Source: Streptomyces sp. NBRC 110035 (lineage in GTDB: Bacteria > Actinomycetota > Actinomycetes > Streptomycetales > Streptomycetaceae). Taken from it: a stretch of 64,000 nucleotides of DNA. The stretch is taken from NCBI RefSeq assembly GCF_000829695.1, contig NZ_BBNN01000039.1:25150-89149 (forward strand), read 5' to 3'. Shown one piece after another: positions 9,091-19,100 of this stretch. The notes beneath the pieces are model-generated. The model worked only from the letters and a program-made list of their open reading frames with translations, did not search any database and was not told where the DNA came from. How positions within the stretch are numbered: position 1 is the first letter of the stretch; the number at the start of each line of letters is the position of its first letter. Both the position numbers and the translations under genes were made by a program.

Positions 9091-9522
9091 ATGTTGATGC
9101 GCACCGACCCCTTCCGTGAGCTCGACCGGCTCACCCAGCAGCTCCTGAACACGACCGGTACCTGGTCACGGCCGTCGGCGATGCCCATGGACGCCTACCG
9201 TGAAGGCGAGGAGTACGTGATCGCCCTCGACCTGCCCGGCGTCTCCCCGGACGCGATCGAGATCGACGTCGAACGGAACATGCTGACCGTCAAGGCCGAG
9301 CGGCGGCCCGTCACCAAGGCGGACGACGTCCAGATGGAGCTCTCCGAGCGGCCCCTGGGTGTCTTCTCCCGCCAGGTCGTGCTGGCCGACACCCTGGACA
9401 CCGAGCAGATCAAGGCGGACTACGAAGCGGGTGTACTGACCCTGCGTATCCCGATCGCCGAACGCGCCAAGCCACGCAGGATCGCCATCGGCGGCTCCGC
9501 CCACAAGGAGATCAGCGGCTGA
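9091..9522 (+). CDS. hsp18: small heat-shock protein Hsp18 (alpha-crystallin family)
   Basis: A 143-residue cytoplasmic holdase chaperone. The alpha-crystallin domain occupies about residues 30-135: AYREGEEYVIALDLPGVSPD, IEIDVERNMLTVKAERR, and the C-terminal strand AGVLTLRIPIAERAKPRRI. Length and layout are normal for actinomycete Hsp20 proteins. The start ATG has GGAGGTG 8 nt upstream. It is driven by the operator-containing promoter at 9001-9029 and followed by a GC-rich hairpin. It protects unfolded proteins during heat stress. Confidence 0.93.
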   Translation: MLMRTDPFRELDRLTQQLLNTTGTWSRPSAMPMDAYREGEEYVIALDLPGVSPDAIEIDVERNMLTVKAERRPVTKADDVQMELSERPLGVFSRQVVLADTLDTEQIKADYEAGVLTLRIPIAERAKPRRIAIGGSAHKEISG

Positions 9523-9531
9523 GCCCCCTCC

Positions 9532-9572
9532 CGGCCGCGCGGAGCACGGGGGTGACGGCCGCTCCGCGGCCG
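9532..9572 (+). terminator. stem-loop after hsp18
   Basis: CGGCCGCGCGGAGC (9532-9545) pairs with GCTCCGCGGCCG (9561-9572) with a 2-nt bulge and a 15-nt loop. It lies 10 nt after the hsp18 stop and is a plausible terminator. Confidence 0.55.
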
Positions 9573-9710
9573 CCCCTCGCTCCGCGCCGGCGCGTAGGGC
9601 AGAAGGCAGCGACACCCCCTCCCCCGACCGGGCGGCATCGGCGGCCGGCGAAAGGACCCCGACCGCCGCCTCCCCCGCCACCTCTCACGAGAAAGGCAAC
9701 CGCGTCACCG

Positions 9711-10145
9711 ATGATCCCCCAGCAGGAGCCATTCCGGTCCACCGTCAGCACGACCTACGAGCAGATGCTGGAAAGAGTGCGCTACGAAGGCGCATACCCC
9801 ACCCGCGCACGGGCCGAGCAGGCCGTGCGTGCCGTGCTGGCCTCCCTCGGGCGGCAGCTGGCAGGCGACGAGCGCGTGGCGCTGGCGGCCGAGCTGCCCC
9901 ACGAAGCGGCCGACATCCTCACCTCACAGACACCCGCCACCCGGCCCCTCACCGGCTGGGGCTTCGTCGAGGACCTCTCCTACCGCACCGGCGGCACACC
10001 GGCCACCACCCGCTGGGACACCGGCACCGTCCTGCGCATCGTCGCCCAGCTCACCGACGAGACACTCCTCGACCGTATCCTCGGCCGGCTTCCCACCGGT
10101 TACGCCCTGTTGTTCGGCCGTGCCGAACTCACCCAAGCCGCCTGA
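9711..10145 (+). CDS. DUF2267 domain protein
   Basis: A 144-residue protein spanned by one DUF2267 domain. Landmarks are TYEQMLERVRYEGAYPTRARAEQAV (quoted in part) and VRAVLASLGRQLAGDER near the N-terminus, LPHEAADIL in the middle, and the LTDETLLDRILGRLPTGYALLF end. The family has no settled biochemical role and is frequent near stress genes in actinomycetes, which suits its place after hsp18. ATG 9711 is chosen because the open frame upstream (from 9552) is only Pro/Arg-rich. The ribosome binding site is weak (GAAAGG). Confidence 0.82.
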   Translation: MIPQQEPFRSTVSTTYEQMLERVRYEGAYPTRARAEQAVRAVLASLGRQLAGDERVALAAELPHEAADILTSQTPATRPLTGWGFVEDLSYRTGGTPATTRWDTGTVLRIVAQLTDETLLDRILGRLPTGYALLFGRAELTQAA

Positions 10146-10620
10146 CGACACCCAAGGGCCGTGCTGCTGCGGAGCCGGGCCCCGCCGCTCAACGAAACGA
10201 GCGGGCTCCACCAACCGGCGCCTTCGACGGCTGACGCGACCACGCGTCGTCCAGGCACGGCCACGACGTGCCTCCGGCCAGGTGCACGACCCTCAGGCCG
10301 TTGGTTGGGGCCATCGGGCGCGGTGTCGGTGAGGTATGCGTAACCGCGGCACAGGTCCGCCGGTGCCCGGCCAAGAGTGAGCAGCGGCCGGGGTGGAGCC
10401 ACCCTCGATGTGACGTCTCCGGACCCCTTGCCCGCCGGTCGTCCTCTGTGGCGGCCCCCCGGGGTGCTGGTCACGCCGCGCGTCGGAGTGTTCACCGACT
10501 TCTTCACAAGGGACCCCTGGACTTCCCGGTGCGGCAGTTGCACCGCTGCGCGTGGGGCGAGCCACTCGCGCACATCGCGCCGACCGGGGACGGCGCGGGA
10601 TGAGGCACCGCTCTCGGTGG
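10146..10620. other. intergenic, nothing recognised
   Basis: Open frames on both strands overlap here, including a 267-residue minus-strand frame (10100-10903), but their translations look non-coding. No RNA gene or mobile element was recognised. Confidence 0.45.
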
Positions 10621-10809
10621 TCAGCGTGTTCGCGCACCGGGAGCACCCGGGTAGCCACGCGTGGCCGATCTGGTGAGATTGTTGTGGACGCGTCTGAGGT
10701 GTTTCGCCACGGCGCACGGCACACCGTCCGCGGCACACTGACGGCAGGTTTCGAGATGCCTCTCGTGCGAGACACGTGCCTGCTCCAGAGGGTCGTGCGA
10801 GGGCTGCAT
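10621..10809 (-). CDS. small Cys/His protein, unknown
   Basis: A 62-residue frame from ATG 10809, preceded by AGGAA at suitable spacing. The N-terminal half reads RVSHERHLETCRQCAADG then VPCAVAKHLRRVHNNL, with a Cys-x2-Cys, a third Cys and several His. This resembles the small Cys/His-rich proteins common in Streptomyces, some of which bind zinc. The composition differs from the surrounding Arg/Pro noise, which supports a real gene. No family name is assigned. Confidence 0.5.
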   Translation of the reverse strand: MQPSHDPLEQARVSHERHLETCRQCAADGVPCAVAKHLRRVHNNLTRSATRGYPGAPGARTR

Positions 10810-10915
10810 GATGGTTCCTGGAAAGGAAAGGGGTGCCGCGGACGATCTGCCCGCGGCCCGCGGGACGGGAAGGAGGCCGCGGCTGGTTGCCCGAGGCGCC
10901 CACCGCACATTTGAT

Positions 10916-10985
10916 CTTGTTACTGAGGGTATGACAAGTTGTTCTTCGGGCCGGACAACTCCGTTACCGATGGAGCCAGTTGTCC
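10916..10985 (-). promoter_or_regulatory. cluster of AGTTGT/ACAACT inverted repeats
   Basis: CTTGT/ACAAG (10916-10920, 10934-10938), AGTTGT/ACAACT (10937-10942, 10955-10960) and GGACAACT/AGTTGTCC (10953-10960, 10978-10985) overlap in 70 bp upstream of the small minus-strand gene. On that strand TTGTCA at 10937-10932 could be a -35. The nested symmetry suggests an operator; the regulator is unknown. Confidence 0.35.
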
Positions 10986-11136
10986 CTGGCTGATCCTCTC
11001 CCCCAACCAGCCTGGTCCGGCACCCTGCGGGCCGAGGTGGGCAACGAGGTCCGCAGCGTCGGTCCCGGTGGCCCGACCCCACCGTTCCCCCTGTGACCCG
11101 TGCTCCTTGCGGGCTCACAGCCCCCGACGGGTGAAG

Positions 11137-11661
11137 TCAATGGGCCGCGTCGTGAATCACGAGTTTGAATTCGGCCAGCGTCACCAGCCGGGGAGCCGCG
11201 TCGTTGTGCGTGACGCGCAGCGCCAGGGGTGTGCCGGGGTCGACGAAGACACCGTGGTTCTTGACGTAGTACTGGCCGCCCGGTGTCGGGGTGCGGTGCT
11301 CGGTCGCCGTCGTGTCGTCGGGGTTCGCGGTCAGGCCTAGCGGGTCCCGCACGAACTGGTCGCGCAGCTCGGTGTAGCCACCGGAGGAACCGGCGGCCTC
11401 CCACTGGATCATGGCGTGCAGATGGCCCCAGCCCGCCTTGGACGGCCAGACCAGCCCGCTGCGGTCGTCCGTCGCCCAGTTGCCCACCACGTACCCGTCG
11501 GGCTGAACCGCCTGGTGCATTCCGAACCGGTCGGTCGGCTCCGCCGCACCGAACGGAAACCTCACTATTCGGTACGTGCTGCCGGGTGGGATCAGTTGGT
11601 CCGTGTCGGTCTTGAGGGAACACACCCGCACCCCGGGGGCGGCGGTCTCGTCAGCAGACAT
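11137..11661 (-). CDS. conserved-looking hypothetical protein
   Basis: A 174-residue soluble protein. It reads as real coding sequence with ordinary composition: STYRIVRFPFG, MHQAVQPDGYVVGNW, RSGLVWPSKAGWGHLHAM, GGYTELRDQFVRDPLGL, and GGQYYVKNHGVFVDPGTPLALRV. It looks beta-rich, and I recall similar uncharacterised streptomycete proteins but cannot name a family. ATG 11661 gives the best N-terminus although the ribosome binding site is poor; an in-frame extension to 11829 is Arg/Pro-rich. It is divergent from the NRPS genes. Confidence 0.65.
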   Translation of the reverse strand: MSADETAAPGVRVCSLKTDTDQLIPPGSTYRIVRFPFGAAEPTDRFGMHQAVQPDGYVVGNWATDDRSGLVWPSKAGWGHLHAMIQWEAAGSSGGYTELRDQFVRDPLGLTANPDDTTATEHRTPTPGGQYYVKNHGVFVDPGTPLALRVTHNDAAPRLVTLAEFKLVIHDAAH

Positions 11662-11868
11662 ACAGCGATGCTGCCCGCCGTCGGACCGGCCGATGCCGGG
11701 ACCTGCCGATCCGGCGGACGGCGCTCGACGCACGGCGGACCACGGAGTGTGCTCGTGCGCCGCCTCGTGCGCCGGAGGGCTGCAACCACTGGTCCGCGGT
11801 GCGTGTCCTGTCGGCTGCCGCGCCTTCACAGGTGCGGCCGACTGCCCGCCCGCGGTGAGGGGTCCGCC

Positions 11869-12137
11869 TTGTCCTCCCGTGCATCGCGCAGGCGCGCCGC
11901 CACCGCGGTCGCGGCCGTTGTCACCCTTACGGGGGCGGCGCCCGCGGTGTCCCGTGCCGGTGTCCCCTCGTCCGGTTCCGTCGTATCCGGGGTCACGGCG
12001 GTGTTCCGAAGCTCGCAGCCCAACTGTTCCTCATCTCGTACACGGCCGGCTTCGACCAGAATTCCTCTTGCGTGCAAGGAGAGGGGTGTGGGAAGCCGTT
12101 TTCCCCCATTGACATGATCAGAACCGCAGTCCAATGA
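11869..12137 (+). pseudogene. possible frameshifted secreted-protein remnant
   Basis: From TTG 11869 (GAGGGG just upstream) a translation begins SSRASRRRAATAVAAVV, then TLTGAAPAVSRAG, which looks like a signal peptide with a basic start, a hydrophobic core and an Ala-x-Ala-like end. About 45 codons later that frame becomes noise. The +1 frame reads GVPKLAAQLFLISYTAGFD, QNSSCVQGEGCGKPF and SPIDMIRTAVQ up to TGA 12135-12137, which looks protein-like. The simplest reading is a short or truncated exported protein interrupted by a frameshift near 12000. Evidence is compositional only. Confidence 0.25.
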
Positions 12138-12138
12138 T
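12109..12138 (+). promoter_or_regulatory. candidate promoter for the NRPS genes
   Basis: A consensus TTGACA (12109-12114) is followed after 18 bp by AATGAT (12133-12138). The start codon of the first megasynthase lies about 95 bp downstream. The -10 match is only partial, so this is tentative. Confidence 0.35.
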
Positions 12139-12231
12139 TGGCTCCCGCCGGCCCCACGAACCGACCCACGCCTCCTGCACCTCGGTCGTCACCCCCCAAC
12201 CACCGTTCACAGCACGGCAGAAGGGCTGCCC

Positions 12232-15200
12232 TTGTCGGCAACACGCGCATCGCTCCCCCACCTCCTCCCGCCCGATGCACGCGCTCACGCACTCCTCCCC
12301 CCGTTGTCCTTCGGGCAGCAGCGCCTGTGGACCCTGGCCCAGACGGAGGGCACCCGTACCGCGTACAACGAGACGCTGGCGTTCTCCGTCCGGGGGCCGT
12401 TGGACAGGACGCTCCTCGCACAGGCTTTGGACATCGTTGTCTCGCGGCACGAGACCCTGCGCACCCGGTTCGTCTCCGTGGGCGGTGACGCCCGCCAGGA
12501 GGTCGGCCCCTCGGAGACGGGTTTCTCCCTGACGGTGGAAGACCTCAGCGGCGTCCCCGACCCGGATGCGCGGCTCACCGACCGGCAACGCGAAGAATGC
12601 GAGACACCGTTCGACCTGTACCGCGGGCCGCTGGCCCGGGGGCGGCTGATCACCCTGGCGGACTCCCGTCACGCACTCCTGCTGACCCTGCACCACGCCG
12701 TCTTCGACGGCAGGTCCATGGAGATCATGCTGTGGGAGCTGAGTGAACTCTACGGGGCCCTCCTGCGGGGCGAGGCGGATCCGCTGCCACCGCTGAAGGC
12801 ACGGTTCGCCGCTCATTGCCACCGGCAGCGCGAGTGGGTGAACGGCCTCGATGCTGCCGCACAGGCCGAGTTCTGGCGGACGTATCTGGACGGCGCCCCG
12901 GAACTGCTCGACCTCCCGGCGGACAGGCCCCGTCCTGCGCGGCGAAGTCACGAGGGCGGGCGCGTCCCGGTGCGACTCGACCCGCAGCTCACGACAGCTC
13001 TGCGCGCAGTGGCCCGCAGTCACAGGTGCACTCTGTTCGCCGCTGCTCTCACCGGCTGGCACATCCTGCTGTCCCGGCTCTCCGGGGAGAACGACACCGT
13101 CGTGGGCATCCCGGTGGCGGGACGGCGCGGCCCCGAGGTCTCCGAGCTCATCGGTTTCTTCGTCAACTCGCTCGCCCATCGGGTCGACCTGTCCGGGGAC
13201 CCGACCGGCTCCGAAGCCCTGAGCCGCGTCCGTGCTTCCCTGAGGAGCTCGCTCGACCATCAGGATCTGCCCTTCGAGCGGGTGGTGGAGGCGGTGAACC
13301 CGCACCGCAGCCTTTCCCACGGGCCGCTCTTCCAGACGATGCTGGCGTGGGGCACCTCACGCAAGGACCTGCTGAACCTCGCCGGCACCCGGGTCGAACC
13401 GCTCGTCATCGGTTTCGCACCCGCGAAGTTCGACTACACCCTGTCCCTGCACGAGGAGGACGGTGGCATCGCCGGGCATCTGGACTACGCGCGCGACCTG
13501 TTCGACGACGAGACGGTCCGACGGCATGTCCGCTACCTGTCGCGCGTACTGGAGCAGTTGGCGGCCGACCCCGGACGGGGCGTCGCCGACTTCGTCCTGC
13601 TCGACGAGCGGGAACACGGGGAACTGCTGGCGCTGGGTCAGGGGCGGACCACCGCGGCACCGGCCGCCGGCCTGCTCGAGCGCTTCGAGAGGCAGGTCCG
13701 GGAGCGGCCGACCGCTCCTGCCGTGGTGGCAGGCGAAACGCGGCTGGACTACGCCACGCTCGACCGGCGCGCCAACCGGCTCGCGCACGCTCTCCTGGCC
13801 CGGGGTGTCCGTCCCGGGGACGTCGTCGGACTGCACTGCGGCCGCACGGTGGAGTTGCTGGTGGGGATCTGGGGCATCCTCAAGGCCGGCGCGGCCTACC
13901 TTCCGCTGGATCCGGGACAACCGGGGGGCCGGCTGAAGGTGATCGTCGAGGAGGCGACCCCCTCTCTGGTCCTGAGCGACGTCGAGAGCCCTCCCGGCTC
14001 CTGGTCACCGCTGAGGCGGGTGGAGGAGGAAGGAGCGCGTGACGACTCCCCCGGTACGACGGTCCTGCCGTCCCATCTCGCATACGTCATCTGCACCTCC
14101 GGATCGACCGGGCGCCCCAAGGGAGTGGCAGTCCGCCACAGCAACGTTGTCAATCTGCTGGACAACTGGCTGGGCCACTACGGCGCGATCCCGGGAGAAG
14201 CGTCCTCGGGGTGGGCGAGTATCGGCTTCGACGCGTCCGTGCACGAGCTGTTCCTCCCGGTCACCACGGGTGCCGTCCTCCACCTGGTGCCCGAGGACCT
14301 GAGAGGCGACCCCCGGCAGCTGATGAGCTGGATGCGCGTGCACGGGATCGTGCACGCCTGGCTGCCGGCGTCCTACATCATCTGGATCGACGAGGACCCC
14401 GAGGAACGCCTGCGCGGTCTGGTGCTGCGCCAGGTGGCGACGGGGGCGGAGCCGCTCCCGGAGCCGGCACTGCACCGGATGCGGCAGATCCTGCCGGAAC
14501 TTCGCATCTGCTACGTCTACGGTCCGACCGAGACCACCGTCTACAGCATCACGTACAACGAGACGCGCGCCCTGGAGCGCAGGTGCCCGATCGGCCGTCC
14601 CGTGGACAACACCCGTATCCGTCTGCTGGATCAGCGGCGCCGGCCCGTACCGCCCGGTGTCACCGGCGAGGTGTACATCGGCGGAGCCGGTGTGGCCGAC
14701 GGGTATCTCAACCGGCCCGACCTGACCGGCGAACGTTTCCTGCCGGATCCACTCGTCCCCGGCGAACGGGTCTACCGCACCGGAGACCTGGCGCGGCTGC
14801 TCCCCGACGGCAACTTCGAGTTCGTCGGCCGCGTCGACGACCAGGTAAAGCTCCGCGGATTCCGCATCGAACCCGCAGAGGTGGCGGCAGCCCTGCGGGA
14901 GCTGCCCGGCGTCACGGAGGCGGCTGTGCTCGCCGACCGCGACGAGGCCGGTGAGACCGTGCTGGTGGCGGGTGTGGGCCGCGTCGACGGTCCTCCTGTG
15001 CCGCCCCACGAATGGCGTGCCGCCCTGTCGGACCGTCTGCCGGACTACATGATCCCGTCGTGGTTCGCCGAGTTTCCCCGGCTGCCGCTCAACCGCAGCG
15101 GCAAACTGGACCGTCAGGCCGTGCTGGACCACGCGCGCACGACGCCGCCCGCCCAGGTCAACGTCCAGGCGCCCCGCGACGGTGTAGAGATGTCGCTGTA

Positions 15201-16179
15201 CCGGATCTGGCGCCGGGTGCTCCTGCATCCCGGCATCGGTGTCACCGACGACTTCTTCGCGGTCGGTGGCACCTCACTGTCCGCCATCAAGGTGGCGCAC
15301 CTGATCCGTGAGCGGTTCGGCCGGGACCTGCCGATCCGTGACGTGCTCGAACATCCCACGATCGAGCGTCTGGCGGCACGCCTGCGCCGGGGGGTGCCGG
15401 CAGGAGGCGACGATTCCCTGATCGAGTTCCGTGCGGGCCGCGGCGGAGGGCGTGTGGTGTGCGTCCACCCCGCCGGCGGCACCGCCTTCTGTTACCTGCG
15501 GTTGGCCACCGCCCTGCCCGACGGGACCAGGGTCGAGGGCATCCAGGCCCCGGGGCTCAACCCCGGCGAGGAACCGCTGCCGACCGTGGAGGCGATGGCG
15601 GAGCACTACCTGACACTCGTACGGCCCGCGCCGGAGGAGACCCTCGTGCTGTGCGGGCTCTCCTACGGCGGTCTGGTCGCGCACGAGATGGGGCGCCGGC
15701 TGGCGCGGGCCGGTCACCACCGGCTCGCCGTGGTCCTGCTCGACACGCACGGCACGGACGACGAGGCGAAGAGGGCCGCGTTCGCGCCGGTGGAGGCGGC
15801 CGAGTTCCGTGAGAAGCTCGTCCGCTTCAACGGCATGTATCCCGGCATCGACGACGCCCAGATCGACCGGTACTTCCGGATCTACAACCACAACCGCGTC
15901 GCTGCCCGCGACTACGTCCCGCGCCGGACGACCGCCCCGTTGCTGCTCGTACAGGCGGAGGCCGAGGGGCAGACCCGTGGGGAAGCAGCCGCGGCCGAAG
16001 CCGAGTTGCGCCGTTTCTGGCAGGACCGGGCCCTGGGTGGCTTCCGGGTCGAGCAGGTGGAGGGCGGTCACTGGGATGTACTGGAAGGAGAGCGGGTGCC
16101 CCGCATCGCCGAACTGATCACCGACGAACTGGTCCGGCTCGACGGCAGGTTCGCGGGAAACCCGGTGGCGGAGGCATGA
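12232..16179 (+). CDS. non-ribosomal peptide synthetase, C-A-T-TE
   Basis: A single complete module of 1315 residues. The condensation domain (about 20-450) has SFGQQRLW at residue 26 and the catalytic HHAVFDG near 154. The adenylation domain (about 470-980) has TSGSTGRPKG near 622, YGPTE and YRTGDLARL. The carrier protein has its phosphopantetheine serine in GGTSLSAIK (about 1011). The thioesterase has GLSYGG near 1142 and GGHWD near 1280. My by-eye specificity code is D-A-H-W-V-T-V-V-Y-K, which matches no code I know. An N-terminal C domain plus its own TE means the protein can take an upstream acyl or peptidyl donor and release alone. The TTG start at 12232 fits the short leader before the C domain, with GAAGGG upstream. 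The stop overlaps the next start (ATGATG). Confidence 0.93.
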   Translation: MSATRASLPHLLPPDARAHALLPPLSFGQQRLWTLAQTEGTRTAYNETLAFSVRGPLDRTLLAQALDIVVSRHETLRTRFVSVGGDARQEVGPSETGFSLTVEDLSGVPDPDARLTDRQREECETPFDLYRGPLARGRLITLADSRHALLLTLHHAVFDGRSMEIMLWELSELYGALLRGEADPLPPLKARFAAHCHRQREWVNGLDAAAQAEFWRTYLDGAPELLDLPADRPRPARRSHEGGRVPVRLDPQLTTALRAVARSHRCTLFAAALTGWHILLSRLSGENDTVVGIPVAGRRGPEVSELIGFFVNSLAHRVDLSGDPTGSEALSRVRASLRSSLDHQDLPFERVVEAVNPHRSLSHGPLFQTMLAWGTSRKDLLNLAGTRVEPLVIGFAPAKFDYTLSLHEEDGGIAGHLDYARDLFDDETVRRHVRYLSRVLEQLAADPGRGVADFVLLDEREHGELLALGQGRTTAAPAAGLLERFERQVRERPTAPAVVAGETRLDYATLDRRANRLAHALLARGVRPGDVVGLHCGRTVELLVGIWGILKAGAAYLPLDPGQPGGRLKVIVEEATPSLVLSDVESPPGSWSPLRRVEEEGARDDSPGTTVLPSHLAYVICTSGSTGRPKGVAVRHSNVVNLLDNWLGHYGAIPGEASSGWASIGFDASVHELFLPVTTGAVLHLVPEDLRGDPRQLMSWMRVHGIVHAWLPASYIIWIDEDPEERLRGLVLRQVATGAEPLPEPALHRMRQILPELRICYVYGPTETTVYSITYNETRALERRCPIGRPVDNTRIRLLDQRRRPVPPGVTGEVYIGGAGVADGYLNRPDLTGERFLPDPLVPGERVYRTGDLARLLPDGNFEFVGRVDDQVKLRGFRIEPAEVAAALRELPGVTEAAVLADRDEAGETVLVAGVGRVDGPPVPPHEWRAALSDRLPDYMIPSWFAEFPRLPLNRSGKLDRQAVLDHARTTPPAQVNVQAPRDGVEMSLYRIWRRVLLHPGIGVTDDFFAVGGTSLSAIKVAHLIRERFGRDLPIRDVLEHPTIERLAARLRRGVPAGGDDSLIEFRAGRGGGRVVCVHPAGGTAFCYLRLATALPDGTRVEGIQAPGLNPGEEPLPTVEAMAEHYLTLVRPAPEETLVLCGLSYGGLVAHEMGRRLARAGHHRLAVVLLDTHGTDDEAKRAAFAPVEAAEFREKLVRFNGMYPGIDDAQIDRYFRIYNHNRVAARDYVPRRTTAPLLLVQAEAEGQTRGEAAAAEAELRRFWQDRALGGFRVEQVEGGHWDVLEGERVPRIAELITDELVRLDGRFAGNPVAEA

Positions 16180-19100
16180 TGTGTCCTTCCACCGCTTCCG
16201 CCGGCCTGGCCCTCGCCGTGTACGAACAGGCCGGGCGCACTCCGCACGCTCCCGCCGTGAGCGACGGGGACCGTGTACTGGACTACGCCGCCCTCGACGC
16301 CGAAGCCGCACACGTCGCTGACGCGTTGCGGGCCCGGGGTGTGTGCCCCGCAGACGCCGTCGCCGTGGGCCTGCCCCGGTCGTGGCAGCTGGTCTGCGTC
16401 ATGCTGGGCGTCCTCCGCCTCGGTGCCCGTGTGGTCCCCCTGGACCTGCAGAGCCCCTCGGACCGCCGTGACCACATCCTCACGGACTCCGGCGCCGTCG
16501 TGTTCGTACACAGCCGTGACGCGCCGCACCGCGTCCCCCCGGAGGTCGCGCCCCTGCCCGCCGACGAACTGCTGGGCGCCGGACCACGTACGGCAGCGGA
16601 CCTGGCGCGGCCACCCGCCGCCGGCCCACCGGTCTCCTTCCTGTTCTACACCTCGGGAACGACGGGCCGTCCCAAGGGCGTCGCGGTGCGCGACGCGGGC
16701 ATTCTGCGGCTGGCGGAGCCCGGGTACATACGGCTCGACAAGGGTGCTCGCTTCGCCTGTCTCGCCAATCCCGCCTTCGACGCGCTGAGCTTCGAGGTCT
16801 GGGTGCCCCTGCTCACCGGCGGTTGCTGCGTCGTCCTGGCCGACTCGGACGTCCAGACGCCGGAACGGCTTGCCGACGTCCTGCTGCGTGAACGCATCGA
16901 CACCGCCTTCGTGACCACGGCACTGTTCAACGCCGTGGTCGACGCGGTCCCCGGCTGCTTCGCCGGCCTCGGGCAGTTGCTGATCGGCGGCGAACAGCTC
17001 AACAGCCGTTCGATCCGGTCCTGGTACCTCCGCAACGCGGGCAGCGGCACACGGTTGTACAACGTCTACGGACCGACGGAGTGCACCACCTTCGCGCTCT
17101 GCCACCCCGTCCCGCGTGACTTCGACGCGCAGGTGGTACCGATCGGGCGGACGCTGCCGCAGACCGGCGCCGCCCTCGTGGTACCGGGCACCACCCGCGC
17201 GGCCGCACCCGGCGAGGTGGCCGAGCTGCTGCTGTCCGGTGCCGGCCTGGCCACGGGATACCACAACCTGCCGCAGGAGAGCGCGCACAGGTTCGTGTCC
17301 CTGCCCGGTCCGGACGGGGCGTCGGCTCTCCACTACCGCACCGGTGATCTGGTACGCCGTAACGCGCGAGGGGACATCGAATACGTCGGGCGCGCCGACC
17401 GCCAGGTCAAGGTCCGGGGATTCCGCGTCGAACCCGGCGAGCTGGAGCAGCAGATCCTCACCCACCCTGCCGTGCGCCAGGCCCACGTGTGCACACACCG
17501 GGACGGTGACGACGGACCGAACGAGCTGCTTGCCCACGTCGTCGTGGACGACCGGCTGTCCTGGGAGGACTTCGACCGGCATCTGGCGGCCCGGCTGCCG
17601 GCCTACATGCGTCCGCACCGTCTCCACCGTGTCGACGAGCTGCCGCTGACCGCCAACGGCAAGGTCGACGAGGGCGCGTTGCTGGCCCGTACGGACCCGC
17701 CCTGGCGGCCGGCCGGTGACCACGGGGACGAGGTCACCGGCCCTCTGCAGCGTGAACTCCTGGAAGTGGCCGGCCGGATCCTGGGGCTGGCGGACCTCCG
17801 GCCGGGCGACACCTGGATCGCATGTGGCGGCGACTCCCTCAAGGCACTTCGGCTGCGCTTCGAGATACGGCAGCGCTGGGGCTGCGACCTGCCGCAGAGC
17901 CTGGTGCTGCGCGACGATCTCGCCGCACTGGCCCGGGCCGTCGAGGCGGCCCGCGGTACCGGGGCCTCTTCGTACCCCGTCGCGTCCGCGGCCGGGGCCC
18001 GCTCCGGGCCCGCGACCGGTGAGCAGCAGCGCCTGTGGCTCATTCAGCAGCGGTCGCCACGCTCTCGGGCGTACGACGTCCGGCTGGCCTTCGCCATGAG
18101 GGGCGACGTCGACCTCGCGGCCCTGCGCAGGGCGTTGTGCGGACTGGTCGCACGGCATCCCGCGCTGCGCACGGGTTTCGAGGCCTCGGCATCAGGACTC
18201 CTGCAGGTGGTGGGTGAACCGTACGACCCGTGGGTGGGGACACCCGGGGTGGGGACACTCGGCACTGCGCAATCGCAGGGGGAACCCGGGACGCAGGACG
18301 CCTTCTTCGCGGAGCCGTTCGACCTGTCGCGCCCTCGGATGCTGCGCGTGTGCCGGCAGCCGTCGGACTCGGGCTCCGGCTCCGGCTCCGGCTCGGACTG
18401 GACGCTGCTTCTCCACCTGCACCACATCGCCGTCGACGGCTGGTCGGTGAACGTCCTGCTGCACGACCTGTCGGACGCGTACGCCGCAGCCCTCGCCGGG
18501 GAACACGACGCCGGGACGCGGCCTGCCGCACTCGTACCCACGCCGCTCGACTTCGCCGTCTGGCAGGACGACTGGCAGGCCGGCCCGGTCTACGCCGCAC
18601 AGCGCACCGAACTGCTGGCCCACTACGCCGAGTCGGTCGGTCCGACGCAGACGGGGCCGTCGCGGTCGGCCTCCCGTGTGACGGGCCTCCCCGGTGCCGG
18701 GCTGCTGCACACCTCGCTGGACGTGGTCCGCCGCGCTGCCCTCGATCGGCTCTGCGGCGAACTGGGTCTGACCCGTTTCCAGTTGCTGCTCGGCGTCTAC
18801 GCATGGGCGCTGTACGGGGTCACCGGTCACGCTCACCTCCGGATGGCGGCGCCGGTTGCCAACCGCCCGGTGCGGGAGTTCGAGCACAGCGTCGGCATGT
18901 TCGCCAACACCGTGCTGCTCCCCATGAGCGTGTCGCCCCGGGAGGAACTGCGCGCACAGCTGCTGCGGCTGGGCAGGAGCACCCGGGCGGTACTGGAGCG
19001 GCAGGACGTCGCGCTGGCCGACGTCCTGCACGGACAGCTGCCGAGAACCGGGGCGGGCCCTGCGTTCGACTTCCTTTTCGTGCTGGAGAACACGGACTTC

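Noticed and set aside
10100..10903. 267-residue open frame on the minus strand
   Set aside because: Composition is noise-like, it overlaps the DUF2267 gene end, and the shorter frame at 10621-10809 in this area reads more like a protein.
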